DNA of 64,000 nt from Toxonevra muliebris (Eukaryota; Arthropoda; Insecta; Diptera; Pallopteridae), in NCBI GenBank assembly GCA_963691655.1, contig OY829326.1:57343776-57407775 (forward strand). The letters are read 5' to 3'. Positions 23,401 to 33,720 of the stretch are shown piece after piece. Each line of letters begins with the position of its first letter. The first letter of the stretch is position 1. The position numbers and the translations under genes were made by a program. The notes under the pieces are model-generated. The model worked only from the letters and a program-made list of their open reading frames with translations. It searched no databases and was not told the origin of the DNA.

Positions 23401-26400
23401 AATATATATATATTATATATGTATGTACGTAATAAATATTTGTAAGTAAATAACAAACATATCACATTTTTACGATTTTTGTAACGATTTTTACGATTGT
23501 CTGCGCATAAAAAAAAAAAACAGAACTGAATTGGAAATTATATTTTACTCTTTTTCTCTCATAACTTTTATAACCTTTAAAAGATATTAAAAATAAATTT
23601 AAATGCACATCAATATGTATGCAAATGAAAATATATGTGTATGTGTTTATGCTTTTCCTTATGTGCGCATAAAAAATCACGCATAAATGTAAGCATTAAA
23701 AACGAATGGTTTTCCGAAGGCATTTTACTTCTTCCTGGTTTTGATAGGTGTTAAGGAAAATTTTTATGTACAGTTAAAAATATGTAGATAATATAGACAG
23801 ACATTTTCTCAGAAAGACAATCAGAGTTTTGGACATTTAAAGTTTATACGTTAGTAGAGTAATCTAACTTTACTTGAAGAGTAAAAATTGACTAAGAAAA
23901 GCTTTTCACTTAGCTGCTCGGATTTGTGTTAAAACTGTAGATCCTTTCTATTCGTGTTTAAATATAACTCATATAACAGTCTAGGCCCTCCATAGACTCT
24001 TGAAGTAGAAGATGATGTTCATTTTCAGAAATGTAAAAAAAAATTTCATTGCCGGTTCCAAGACTTTTATTGCATTAAAAAAGGGCTGCAAAAAAGGATT
24101 CATTATAAATACTAAATGTATTACTGGAACTTAAGATACTGTAAATATAGTGACTTGAATTGTAAATATAGTGAATATTGACAGCTGAATGCTTTCGCCT
24201 TTTGAAGTTTAGACAACTGCCAAGCGAAGTTTTCCTTTCAAGGTAAAGAGGAAAGCTAGTTTTATCAATGCATTGTCTTTAATGATGAAAAATAATAGAA
24301 CAGAAAACAGTGGATGAACCGCGGACAATCATAAACAATATTGGTTCCAAAAACTATACTTTGTGGAATCAGTTGGATTTTGTGTACTATGAGGTTACTG
24401 AAATCGAATGAAACTTTCACGGGGGATATCAATCAACAATTGGCCAAACTGAATTAACTGAATACTTCAAAAGTCATAAAAACATGATTTTTCAATATGA
24501 CAATGCACGTTCACATGTTTTCAATGCGATTTCTCAATATGAAAATGCACGATTACATGCTTTCAATGTTGTGAAGGATACGATCATATCAAATTGATTT
24601 TGCTCCTTCTGATTATCATTCGTTTCAATTGATACACAGCTACAGCAGCACTACAAGGTCTTTCGAAGAAGTGCAAAAATGGGACGAACATTTATTATTA
24701 AATAAATAGAAAATAAATTCAAAGCTGATGATGAAAACAATTTTTATTGTTACATTCAATCTACTAATTATAGCTAATATTAGCTTTTATTTAAAATATT
24801 TCCAATTCTATAGTTTAAAGTTATTTTTTTTTGTGCGCAAATAAATTGTTATTGCATTAATAGCAATTTAGAAAAAAACTCATCATAGAAGAAAAAAAAA
24901 ACACAAATTAAAAATAAAATTTTAGTTAAATAGAGTAATAACAATTAAATGACAATGACAAAGAAAATACGAAATAAATAACAATAAACCATATTCTCTA
25001 TATATTTCTGTGTCGTATATACGAGTATGTACATAGTATATACACTACATAAGTATGTATGCATGTGTGTATATAGAGAATATATGTATGTATGTATGTA
25101 TGTATATAAGAAACATTTACTAATGAAAATGCTTACCTTCACGTTGAGTGGGTGCAACCGCCGCTAAAGGTGGTGGTAAAGCTTGTGGAAATTGTCCATA
25201 GACGGCGGGAAAGGCTGCATTATAAATAATTGTTTTGTTTGGTTGTTTACACATAATCGAAACATTTAAAAGACAACACAACGTTTATAATATATTTAAG
25301 TTATTAATAGTAAAAGAAAAAAATAAAATATATATAATGTATAAAATATATATGTATAAGTAAAAATATATTTATGTATGTATCTGTTATGTTTATATAT
25401 ATAAGTATGCTTGTAAATAAATTTATGTAGTTTTGCATTCATTGTATTGAATTATTTGAAATTTTAATGCCAATTATGAATAAATTAGAAATGTATAAAC
25501 GGTTTACCAATAATCATAGAAAATAAACATCACATTTACATTGTTAAAAAAAAACATCAATTCGATTTTTGGAAAGTTTTCTTATAAAAATGATATTCCT
25601 GGGAAAATTGTATTTGAATAGTGTAAGGAGAATATTATCGCTCTGTTTTATTACATGGATACATAAAGAGAGATAATAAAGAAAGAGCGTGAGTAATAAA
25701 TTAAAGATTCTTTATGGTTTTTATTTCATATGTACAGTGCTACCAGATAAAATCAAGCACCAGAGAGAAAAAGAAAATAGAGTTGCTATTAGCTCTGTTC
25801 ACGTACTTTTCCATCAAAAACTTTCTGGGAAAGAGAAAGAAAAAAATTGTCACATAGAGAAACTATCAGAAAAAGTACGTGAACAGAAAACTATTAAAAA
25901 CTTTCAACTAAATAGCTGATCCGTTGTTTTGACAGTTAATTTTTACCGCGAAAAAATATTGTGCAGTTTATAATTTAATTTAATTAATTCAAAGAGTAAT
26001 TTGTTGCATTCATTTCGTGTGGCACACTCTCATTTACATATATTTACATTTTCAAAATCACAAATTCACTTTAACAAATTTAACACAACCAAAATTATTG
26101 TTGACATTTTTATATTTGACACTTGGGTTTTTTTTTTGGCTGCTGAAAATTTGTGAAAGTAAAAATTTTACTTTCAGAAACTTTCAACTACTTTTTCTCT
26201 CTCACATTCTTACGCTCTCGTTTTTCTCTCTCGTTGAAAGTTTTTCAAGTACGTGAACACTTTTCTAGTGAAAACTATTAACAATTGTTTTTGTACAAGT
26301 TTTTGTACTTGAACAGACCTATTGTTGGTTTTCTCAATCCATATTCAATATTTTTATAGTGCCTCAAATCAAACAGAGTCTGCCTGCTTCTGATTCTTTA

Positions 26401-29400
26401 CATCAAATGTGGCAGAAAATATTATCTGCAATATCCTGAGTTGAACCCAAAGAGAGAAGTTTACATCTGCAACATCTACAAGTTGTTCTTAGAAAGTGAG
26501 ACGAGAGTAAATTGCTGATGTAAAAAAACAACAAAAAAACAAAAAAAAAAACAGAAGATAAGAGAAGAGAATTGAATTTCTCATTCAAAGTAATTTACTT
26601 TCAAAAAAATTCTGAAAGAAATTGCGACAATTATCTAAACTGCGTCTAAGGGGCTTTATACATATTTCTATACAAAAGAATTTAATTCACTTTGGCTCGT
26701 TACTAAATGCCATGATCTAATTAGTATTCCCCAGGATCAAATGTATTTAACGCAGTATTTTAGAAGTTATTATAATTTACAGACAGCTAAATGTGAAAAA
26801 TATGCATTTTTGTTGAATTTTGCCTATTTCTCCAAAAGTTTGCTCAGCTGTAGCCTCTTAAAAATATATAAGAGCCCACAAAGTTATAATTTCTACATCA
26901 AGTTTGTTATTTTATTTAGGTAAATTTCTCATTTCAAATGCATCATAATTAATTTTACTATTTTTTGTTGATTTTCAAAACTACCTTCCAAAATAGTATA
27001 TCTGTTCACATGACCTTAGGTAAGGTTAGGTTAAATGGAATTGCTCAGAAAAACTGAGTGTCCACGAGGGTCAAAGATTTGGCTCAATATGATGTCCCTA
27101 TATATTGTAAAAACCTTCACACTGACGAAACAGATCTCTTCAAACATTTATTCATCCTGGAACCACTCAGTACTCCTGATGAACTTTGAAAGGTCTGTTG
27201 GCGGGATCTCCGTTAGATCCTCCAGTTCTGCAAATAGTCTATCTCCAAAGAAACGGAGTCGACGGATTTAAAGATTAGGGCATTCACAGAGGTGGTGGCC
27301 ATTAAGTCAGGTGAAATAAAATACTTTTAATATCTAAATGCAATTTTAAAGTCACTATATATACAGTATAGGCCATTTAAAGTGGAAGTATCTGGCAAAC
27401 GCATAACTTTTGATACCGCTGTCAGATCGACTAATGACATACCGCGTTAGAAGCATCAGTCGAAGGAAATTTATACCATGAAACAGAACACTCCGAAAGA
27501 ATGCACTGAAATTGTTCTGCTATACATTCAAAATAAGTTCTTAATCGTGAAAACTAAACGTGCGTTTTGTTAGAAAAAATAAAGTTAAAAGTGCTCCTGG
27601 TGATGACACTATAAGGCATTTTTACGCAAAACTTGTGAGCTCTGGTAGTCTTAGTAATGCTAGCCACGCATCCAAACAACAAACAAGACTTTCCAATGAA
27701 AATATTAAAGCCGTACGATCCAGTATTGAGGAGTCTCCAACGGCATCGAACTATCGCCGTTTTCAGGAATTATGCATCCCTCGAACCACTCTCCGACGCA
27801 AAATTCGTAGCGATTCGAAGATGTTTTCATACAAAATTCAAATGGCACAAAAACTAAACCCAGCTGATTATCCGCGTCGCCTTAATTATGCCAAAATTGT
27901 TACCGAAACCCACAATTGATTGAAGAACAGCAACCTTACGACCAAAAAGTTACAGTTTGGTGCGGTGTTTGCGCGGATATGATCATCGGGGCATAATTTT
28001 TCGAAGACGATGATGGAGCTTTCGTAACGGATTTACTTTTATTTGTAGCGTTAATTTTTTTTCCAGAAACAAATGCTTTCACTTTCAATGGCCTACCCTG
28101 TAGAAATATTGAACATTGATTACTTTTGGAAATAAATTTTTAAATGCATTTTTGACGAATTTTTACTGTTGCTGTCTGATTAATCGATCAGCACACCAAA
28201 ATGGGATAAAACAAAATTTGTCAACGCTTCTGGCTGCACTATCGGATCTTGTATGTGGTTGGTTGTATGATGGAAAAATGATTTGCGCCTATTAGTAGAT
28301 TTAACTACACATAGCGATCTGGTGGAGGAAAAAAGAGTAGGCTTGTAATGGGTGATGTCTTGAAAATGAGTTTTGCTCTCTGCGTGTACATGAATCTTCC
28401 TTAAAGAAATGCAAACGTTTTGGAGGAAGTAAAATTCTCTTTTCGTTTTCCTTTATTTGAATGTATTTCACTCTCTGTATTTTCTTGTTTTGTTTAAAAT
28501 TAGCTCTACCAATTTAATGAGTGCTATCGCAGGTCTATTGCCTTCCTACCCAATTCCAAACCTAATTTGATGTTATTGTTGGTTTTGTATTTCGCACAGG
28601 TAACTGCACCTGTGGCAGACGCCTCTTTCTACAATTCTCTCTAGCCTACCAATTTTCTGGTGTCCTCGCGTATAAATCGCTATAAATTCGCTTATCAAAA
28701 AACGTCAATGGCTTAAAAATTGTAATACTCTTTTTGCTATATTTTCTTTTTGCATTAAATAATAAATGTAAAATTATTACAGCACTCAAATACAATCTTC
28801 AGTTTTTAAAAAATAATAAGGCATATTCGTTTTTTTTTTACAAAAATATCGAGTCCTAAAAAAAAAAACAGAAAAACATTTTTAAAAATAGCTAAGTGTT
28901 AATTAATTTTGAACTTTACAATTAGAACATAACATTAAATGACAACAAAAATCCACTGTTTTATTATAACTTCAATAAATTTTTTTTTCGATAAACAGTT
29001 TGTTTTTTCAATATGTTAAACAATTAAACATTAAACAACAATTTTTGACTCTGCAATATATAATTATTATTACAAAGAAATCATAAATAAAACAAGGAAA
29101 TCAATAATAAAGTTCACATTAATTGTTTAACTAAAGCTAAATGGAGCAGCAAAAGTAAAGTCAATTGTATTGAAAGTTAAACTTCAATTTTGCTTGCACT
29201 AAAATCAATAAAAAATAATGAGACAATTACGTAATTTGATTGAAAAAAAAGAAAATTTAAATAAATATATATGTATATATAGGTATATAAAGAAACAACA
29301 TTTTTGAATATTAATTTGTTTGTTCATACTAACAATAAATATATATGTAAATATAAAATATTCATTGGCATGGCACAACAATTATATCATAAAAGAGATG

Positions 29401-31551
29401 AATTAATAAATAACACATTTGTTAATTAAAAATAAAAATTTAATAAAATAAAATTCTCAAAATGAAAGAAAGCGAAAAACTAAAAATTAAATTATAAATT
29501 ATAATTTGAAAATGTTTTAATATGTTATGAAATGATTGAAAAACTATACAAAAATAACAAATAAATAAAATGCGCGTAAATGCTCCTAAAAGTATGCGAT
29601 TTTTTCTTGCTTTGCTCTTGCACTTAAATATATTTTTATATACTATTTTCTTAAAAAGGAAAAACAAAAACAAAAAAATTGTGAATAAAAAAAATATTTG
29701 GTGCCTTTATTGGATTCTTTGTTGTTGTTTGTACTTACCAACTCCTGGAAATGGTGGCATTCCAGTAAAGGCATGCTGTAAGGCAGCAGCATCACCATTT
29801 GGCAGACCTTGCGGTGGAATTGTTAAGTGTAATGGATCTGTGGTAAAAGATAATAGAGCTATATGTACATTGTATAGAAAAGAAAAGAATGGGAAAGTAT
29901 ATAGATTTTAAATTATATGATTTTTGGTTTTTGTATATTTAATGTTAGAAAAAAACAGGTAAAATGACAATCTTTCAATTTTTTTTCAGTGAAATGTATA
30001 ACCCTTTTTTAAAAAAATATTACTATGGTCGGAGAACAGAGTAAGCCTAAACATACCGACAGAAAGAAAATTGTACTGCTCAATATGATTTTTTTAATAA
30101 GGGTGTTCAAAGTTTGTCATATCTAGTCTCGCATCGCCTAAACTCTCTCAAAATTAGAATAGAAATAGTTAACAGTTCAGAGTGAAAACGAAAAAATTTG
30201 ATCCTCCTTGTTTTTATTACATGAAAGCATATTTGCAGATTTTTTGAATATGATCTCGAAAGACCAAAATTTTGGATTCAGTTTCGAATTCAATAGAAAA
30301 ATTATTTCATTTCATAAATTAAAGAATTTAGTTTTTTTTTTTACACAAAACCTTGTGTCAGGACCATGGAAAAACAGGGACACATTTTGAGATCAGACTG
30401 AGCAGAATTGTCTTTCTTGAGCAGGTTTAGAGTTAGAGGCTTGGATTCACTGATTCACAATACTAACATGAAAAACAAATACTCACTTAAATAAACTAAA
30501 ATCTAGAAATTTTTTAAAATGCTGCTAAAAATCTTTCCTCTTTTCTTCACTACAAATTTTTCAAACCAACTGACTTCACAATAAACCAAATTTCCCTATA
30601 CTCCCCACACACTTAAGCATTCTTATTGTGTTCTCTCTTTCGTTTTTTCTTTATAAATAAAATATGAGTACTTACGCCCTGGGAATGCCGTCTGCGGAAT
30701 GCCATTCGTAAAGACACCATCTGCAGCCGCAGCAGCAGCAGCGGCTGCAGCTGCGGTCGGTTGTCCATTTGGCGTTTGAGCGCCCATATTAAAATTGGGC
30801 ATGGTCGGTGATGGCAACGATGGTTGACCGGTGCCATTTAAGCCATGAGGTATTTGCGTTGCCAATGCGGCCATTGGATTCATATATGAACCGGGTGCAG
30901 TGGCAGCGGCGGCCATTAAAGCGGCTTGTTGTTGCTATAGAAAACAAAACAAAGAGAAAAAGGAAAAGAACAATAGAGTGAGTGAATGAGGATTGTTGTT
31001 GTGTTTGTAGGTAAAAGAGATTATGATGAAGTGTGGCATTGAGTATTATGCAATGCGATGCCATACTGCGAGTACAATATAAAAGTGTAGCAATAAAATT
31101 TTTAATTTATGGCATTGCATTGTAAAAAGGAAATATAAAAGAAAAACAAATATTATTAAATGCAGTTTTCGTTTCCTCTTTCTGTGCTTTTGTTTTTAAA
31201 ATACACATACACACACTCACACTCGTTCATAATAAAAACAAAAGTTGAAACGAAAATAAAAAATGAAATCAATTAATGCCATTGTTATTATTATTTTTTT
31301 TTCCTTTTTGCTTTTCTTTCATTGCTATTGCAGTTTTCCTGTGCAGAAGGATTGTATTGCTCTTCTTCGTTCTGTGTGTTGTGTGCATTTTTGCATTGCA
31401 TATTTACCTGCGCATAAGCTCCATATGGACCAAATTGATTAAAGACAAACGGATTAAGTAAATTCATATGACCCGCCATTTGTTGCATGCGTCGTATCTG
31501 TCGTTCCTTTTCAGTATCGGCAAATTTCACTACAAGACTGGAGGAAGCACC
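17357..31551 (-). CDS. bru-3: CELF/Bruno-family RNA-binding protein, C-terminal part (six exons)
   Basis: The minus-strand join of 31551-31408, 30934-30676, 29837-29739, 25214-25137, 17739-17581 and 17484-17357 gives 867 bases: 288 residues and TAA. All junctions are in phase and every intron has GT-AG ends. Residues 1-20 are the end of RRM2 ([18 protein letters not shown]). Residues 21-200 form the divergent linker, with an 11-alanine run and proline-rich stretches. RRM3 spans about 203-281, with RNP2 LFIYHL and RNP1 KCFGFVSF. CELF proteins bind GU-rich RNA and act in alternative splicing, translation control and mRNA turnover. The ending [10 protein letters not shown] is that of the CELF3-6 branch, which includes fly bru-3; aret and bru-2 belong elsewhere in the family. 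The RRM1 and early RRM2 exons are not in the window, so this is a 5'-partial gene. The alternative is another CELF paralogue, which I judge less likely. Confidence 0.9.
17485..17580 (-). other. Short bru-3 intron (96 bp) inside RRM3
   Basis: It begins GTAAGTAGCAAG and ends in a poly-T tract and AG. It splits the glycine codon of RNP1. It is far shorter than the other introns here. Confidence 0.9.
17581..17739 (-). CDS. bru-3: bru-3 exon: first two thirds of RRM3
   Basis: The 159-base exon encodes [20 protein letters not shown] through [10 protein letters not shown]. It contains RNP2 (LFIYHL) and the first half of RNP1, which the following intron splits inside a glycine codon. The acceptor is CTGATGTTCCCAG, the donor TTTTG|GTAAGT. 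Sequence is close to invariant in CELF proteins. Confidence 0.95.
17740..19205 (-). other. bru-3 intron, 3' part, no nested gene
   Basis: This is part of the 7.4-kb intron 17740-25136. AT-rich near the exon, then mixed from about 18060. A 21-base unit with the core TTTTTCTGTAAAAATGATCC is repeated in tandem at about 18659-18700. No conserved protein motif was found. Confidence 0.6.
19206..19770 (+). mobile_element. 3' end of an RNase H-bearing non-LTR retrotransposon
   Basis: Open segments carry [19 protein letters not shown] (the end of an RNase H domain), then a broken LTGHC phrase (around 19461), then [20 protein letters not shown] and [12 protein letters not shown]: the CCHC-like C-terminal knuckle of I/LOA/R1-group ORF2 proteins, with the last cysteine lost (FPAL instead of CPAL). 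After the stop come ACAATAGATCTTAAAGG and a short ATAATAAT tail near 19758-19766, like TAA-tailed I-type elements. The element is 5'-truncated and carries frameshifts. It sits in the bru-3 intron, antisense to the gene. Confidence 0.7.
19921..20050. mobile_element. piggyBac-like MITE, 130 bp, flanked by TTAA
   Basis: TTAA occurs immediately on both sides (19917-19920 and 20051-20054). The ends are CCC and GGG, and the TIRs are CCCAGAAGTACCTAGCGG against CCCATTAAGGACCAGCGGG with indels. A TTAA target and CCC termini are the hallmarks of the piggyBac superfamily. The interior of about 90 bases has no coding capacity. Confidence 0.6.
20055..20986. other. Intronic spacer with one unexplained open stretch
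   Basis: Mostly AT-rich and featureless. From about 20742 to 20990 the plus strand has roughly 80 stop-free codons without an ATG at the start (reading [32 protein letters not shown]). It is directly followed on the opposite strand by a reverse-transcriptase fragment. I do not recognise the protein; a transposon scrap is likely. Confidence 0.35.
20987..21190 (-). pseudogene. Reverse-transcriptase fragment of a non-LTR element
   Basis: The 67-residue minus-strand frame includes [30 protein letters not shown] and ILFFIVL. This matches the segment of non-LTR RTs in which a tyrosine-phenylalanine rich loop is followed by V(R)QGCxLSPxLF. The usual QGC is changed to KNC and the frame ends soon after, with no YADD, so this is a short relic. 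Confidence 0.55.
21191..23870. other. Intronic spacer, mixed then AT-rich, no gene
   Basis: 21230-22420 is of mixed composition. A 116-codon minus frame (22098-21748) has no family resemblance and a biased, cysteine-rich translation, so it is not called. 22440-23870 is AT-rich with TA/TGTA microsatellites at 23357-23430. Confidence 0.4.
23871..24004 (+). mobile_element. SINE fragment (central domain and tail)
   Basis: The stretch GAAAAGCTTTTCACTTAGC, AAAACTGTAGATCCTTTC, ATTCGTGT and AAATATAACTCA, then TAGGCCCTCCATAGACT, follows in order the body of the full SINE at 43273-43590. The tRNA-like head is missing, so this is a 5'-truncated, diverged copy. Confidence 0.65.
24170..24700 (+). pseudogene. 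Mariner transposase remnant
   Basis: Across frameshifts the plus strand reads [22 protein letters not shown] (second catalytic aspartate, about 24491-24518) and [10 protein letters not shown] (third aspartate, 24599-24628), then SFEEVQKW. These are standard landmarks of classical mariner (DD34D) transposases. A 42-base segment around the QYDNARSHV codons is duplicated in tandem (24486-24527 and 24528-24569), which alone would destroy the catalytic spacing. TIRs were not identified. It is a different subfamily from the element at 14347. Confidence 0.7.
24701..25136 (-). other. AT-rich intron sequence next to the 78-base exon
   Basis: No gene. A TATG/TGTA microsatellite lies at 25080-25107, close to the 5' splice site at 25136. 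Confidence 0.6.
25137..25214 (-). CDS. bru-3: bru-3 exon: proline/alanine linker
   Basis: The 78-base exon encodes [20 protein letters not shown] then PTQRE, with one base of the following glycine codon. The acceptor is TATAATGCAG, the donor GAAG|GTAAGC. It has the same start phase and end phase as the 99-base exon, so it too can be skipped without a frameshift. The QRE end leads directly into [11 protein letters not shown] of RRM3. Confidence 0.9.
25215..25790 (-). other. AT-rich intron sequence
   Basis: Low-complexity TATATA and ATGTAT sequence. No gene or recognisable element. Confidence 0.6.
25791..26318. mobile_element. Complex inverted-repeat (foldback-type) element, 528 bp
   Basis: The left end AGCTCTGTTCACGTACTTTT is mirrored at the right by the reverse of GTCTGTTCAAGTACAAAAAC. 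Inside are further inverted copies of the same core: AAAAGTACGTGAACAG (about 25871-25886) and CAAGTACGTGAACAC (26246-26260), together with repeated AACTTTCAACTA. The 5-base CTATT abuts both ends (25786-25790, 26319-26323), a possible target duplication. No transposase. The superfamily is unknown. Confidence 0.6.
26319..27363. other. Intronic spacer with a LINE/SINE-tail-like scrap
   Basis: Mostly AT-rich. At 27014-27035 TTAGGTAAGGTTAGGTT resembles the GGTTAGGTT end seen at the SINE at 50063. The following 27040-27300 is of mixed composition. No gene. Confidence 0.4.
27364..28100 (+). mobile_element. Second mariner-like element, 737 bp, with TIRs
   Basis: The TIRs are CAGTATAGGCCATTTAAAGT at the left and, on the opposite strand, CAGGGTAGGCCATTGAAAGT at the right, extending to about 25 bases, with TA on each side (27362-27363 and 28101-28102). 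The length is well below the usual 1.1-1.3 kb and the catalytic region is largely deleted, so this is an internally deleted copy. It is inserted antisense in the 4.5-kb bru-3 intron. Confidence 0.8.
27560..28035 (+). pseudogene. Truncated mariner-type transposase
   Basis: A 119-codon frame begins [14 protein letters not shown] and includes [20 protein letters not shown] and [12 protein letters not shown], a paired helix-turn-helix like region of mariner-type transposases, then [18 protein letters not shown], the linker that precedes the catalytic core. After the stop, another frame shows [18 protein letters not shown] and [11 protein letters not shown], from the core. The region that should hold FxDEAHF between them and everything beyond is deleted. 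Related to, but clearly diverged from, the 14440-15405 copy. Confidence 0.7.
28101..29738 (-). other. bru-3 intron sequence, no gene
   Basis: 28103-28720 is of mixed composition and may be old insertion DNA; nothing recognisable. 28720-29738 is AT-rich low-complexity sequence next to the 5' splice site of the 99-base exon. Confidence 0.5.
29739..29837 (-). CDS. bru-3: bru-3 exon: conserved linker segment
   Basis: The 99-base exon begins after ACCACAG with the last two bases of a histidine codon, encodes [18 protein letters not shown] and GMPPFPGV, and ends with the first base of an alanine codon at GTTG|GTAAGT. The length, a multiple of three, means skipping would keep the frame, so it could be a cassette exon. 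No sequence evidence of alternative use was sought beyond phase. Confidence 0.9.
29838..30675 (-). other. bru-3 intron, 838 bp
   Basis: Begins GTAAGT at 30675 and ends CCACAG at 29838. AT-rich; no nested feature seen. Confidence 0.85.
30676..30934 (-). CDS. bru-3: bru-3 exon: alanine-rich linker
   Basis: The 259-base exon starts in phase 0 with [11 protein letters not shown] and ends AFPG plus the first base of the next codon. The acceptor is TTTTCTATAG, the donor GGGC|GTAAGT. It is low in conserved structure: an 11-residue alanine run encoded by mixed GCN codons near 30722-30754, then proline- and glycine-rich sequence. It belongs to the divergent linker between RRM2 and RRM3 that differs most between CELF proteins. 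Confidence 0.9.
30935..31407 (-). other. bru-3 intron, 473 bp
   Basis: Begins GTAAAT at 31407 and ends TTTTCTATAG at 30935. A CACACTCACACTCG stretch lies near 31210. No nested feature. Confidence 0.85.
31408..31551 (-). CDS. bru-3: bru-3 exon: end of RRM2 and start of linker
   Basis: The 144-base exon encodes 48 residues in phase 0, from [10 protein letters not shown] to GPYGAYAQ. The acceptor is TCTCTACAG before GGTGCTTCC; the donor is CAG|GTAAAT. The first part supplies the last beta strand of RRM2 and the basic helix [11 protein letters not shown]. This is the most 5' exon found; CELF genes normally have the rest of RRM2 in the preceding exon, which is not seen up to 64000. Confidence 0.93.
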
Positions 31552-33099
31552 CTGTAGAGAGAAAATAAAAAGAAAAGAAAAGCAAAGAGTTAAAAAAATT
31601 GCTTTCATTTGGGTTGGTTTCGCTTATTTTGAGTGCGAAAAAATTGAATTTTAATTTGTATTAATGGTGAAATAATTCTTTAAAAAGATTCGTTTTTATT
31701 TCCTGAATGAGTTTGTAGTTGTATTTAAAGAATTTTGAGTTACTTAAAGCATACTTTTGTGCGAATGTTAAATGTTCTTTTTTTTATAAAATTAAGTTTG
31801 CTAGTATATTACATTGAAAAGTACACAATGAAGTTTATTTAAGCACTTTTATATATGTGGTTTGATCAAACTTTATTTATTTTAAAAAATTAAGTATTTT
31901 CATTTAAAATTAAGCTTAAAAGTATGTTTAAGTTTTCCGCAATATACACATTAAGTTTTCCTAAGCATATGTACTTATGAATACATATATTTTCAAATTT
32001 ATTTCTTTTTGCAAAACAGAAAGTTTGATATATTTATTTCTATTTTTGTAAGCCTATAAACATGCAGCATGTTTTGTTTGTTTTCTTTGTTTAATAAAAT
32101 AAATTACTATGTAGTATCATTGTAAGTAAAATTTTTTTTTATTATTGAACCAGAAAAACGGAAATCCTATTAACATCAATATTCTCTTCAACATATTTTC
32201 TTTTTGTTGTCATTCAAATTAGTACATACATACATATATATGTATATATTTTTGTTATGCAACACTTGTCTATGTATTTATTACCTTCTTTCAACTACTT
32301 ATGTAGTACAATGACAAAAATCTGACGAAATGTAAGAGTGGATACCTATACAATATATCTATGTTTATATATATTTACAAAATAAATATGAAAATAATTA
32401 TATTTTGCATTTGCAATTGTAATCCGATTACTTTTTATATGTACTTATACGTATACAATCACACAATCATTGAATATAATTATTTTTACCCTACAGTATA
32501 CAAAGTAAGTATTCATATTTAGTTTAGTTGTAGTATATATATTTATATTGGAATAATATTCTGAAAAATCTCAAAAATATTAGCAGCATCAAATAACACT
32601 ATGCAACAATTGGAATCTAACAGAGAAGCGACAAACACAGGCCGGTAGTACTGTTCCAGAGTAACAAATTCCTAAGAGGGTTTTAAAAAGTTAGCTCGCT
32701 TTAAAATGGTATAGCCTTTTAAAGTTGAGCTGCTTTAGTGTATTTTTTAATACTATTTTCTGTTTATAATAAAAACAAAAATTTGAAAACCCAAACATTT
32801 TTAAATTCTATACATTTTAGTTAATAGTATTTTTGCTTATTTTTGCAAAGCCCTGTAATGGATAGTTTAAACTTCTTAATGTGGAAAACTCTATGTTAAA
32901 ACTATTTTTGTTCTTATTTCGCTGAAGAAAGTAGTAAAAAATGAGCACTTTATTTTTAAAAAATAAGCTGCAAGAGACAAACTTTGAATGCCTATATCTT
33001 TTAAAAGCAAGCCAAATCCTTTTAGGGTTTTGTTACTCTAGACCAGAACTATCGACCTGTGTTGGCCGATTCTCCGTTAGAAAAATGTGTGGCACAGTG
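31552..33099 (-). other. Start of long upstream intron, AT-rich, no gene
   Basis: Unique AT-rich sequence. No exon encoding the preceding part of RRM2 was found here. Confidence 0.6.
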
Positions 33100-33720
33100 T
33101 AATCAAATGAATTCAAAAATATTGAAAGGTATTCTAAAATACGTTGAAAAAACATTAAAAAAATTCAAAAATATTGAATAATATTGAAAAGTGTTCAAAA
33201 ATATTAATATCTTGAAAATATTCCAAAGTGCTCAATAACCTAAAAGTATTCCAAAATACTCGAGGATAAATAAAAGAACACAAATATGTTCAAAAGTATT
33301 CAAAAACTATCAAACAGTATTAAAAAATATTTCAAAGTATTCAAAATTACATTCACAGATGTTTCAAAATCTTCAGAACTATATTGACAAGTATTGAAAA
33401 ATATTCACAAACATTTTAAAATACTCAAAGATTTAAAAAAATAATCAAAACATATTCAAAACCTATCCATAAAAACATCAAAAATACTCAGAATCTTTCA
33501 AAAATATTGAAATATGTACATTTAAAAATACTCAAATCTATCAACAATGATTCAAAAAATATTACAAATTATTCAAACGTATTCTAAGCCTATCAATAAC
33601 AATTTCAAAAGTATTCCATATTCAATTGAAATTATTCAAAGTAGTCAACAATATTCCAAAGTATTCAAAGTTAATCGAAAATTTAAAAAAATATGCAAAA
33701 AAGCATTTCATTGAGCAAGC
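33100..33720. repeat. Degenerate tandem repeat of a TATTCAAAA unit
   Basis: The phrases ATTCAAAAATATTGAA, GTATTCAAAA and variants such as ATACTCAAAG recur dozens of times over about 600 bases with irregular spacing of roughly 10-20. No spacers of constant length exist, so it is not a CRISPR array. It continues more weakly to about 33960. Confidence 0.65.

Noticed and set aside
30613..31064. Separate small proteins in other minus frames
   Set aside because: They are shadows of the bru-3 linker exon; only the in-phase reading joins to its neighbours.
33100..33720. CRISPR array
   Set aside because: Repeats are short, degenerate and irregularly spaced, in a eukaryotic genome.
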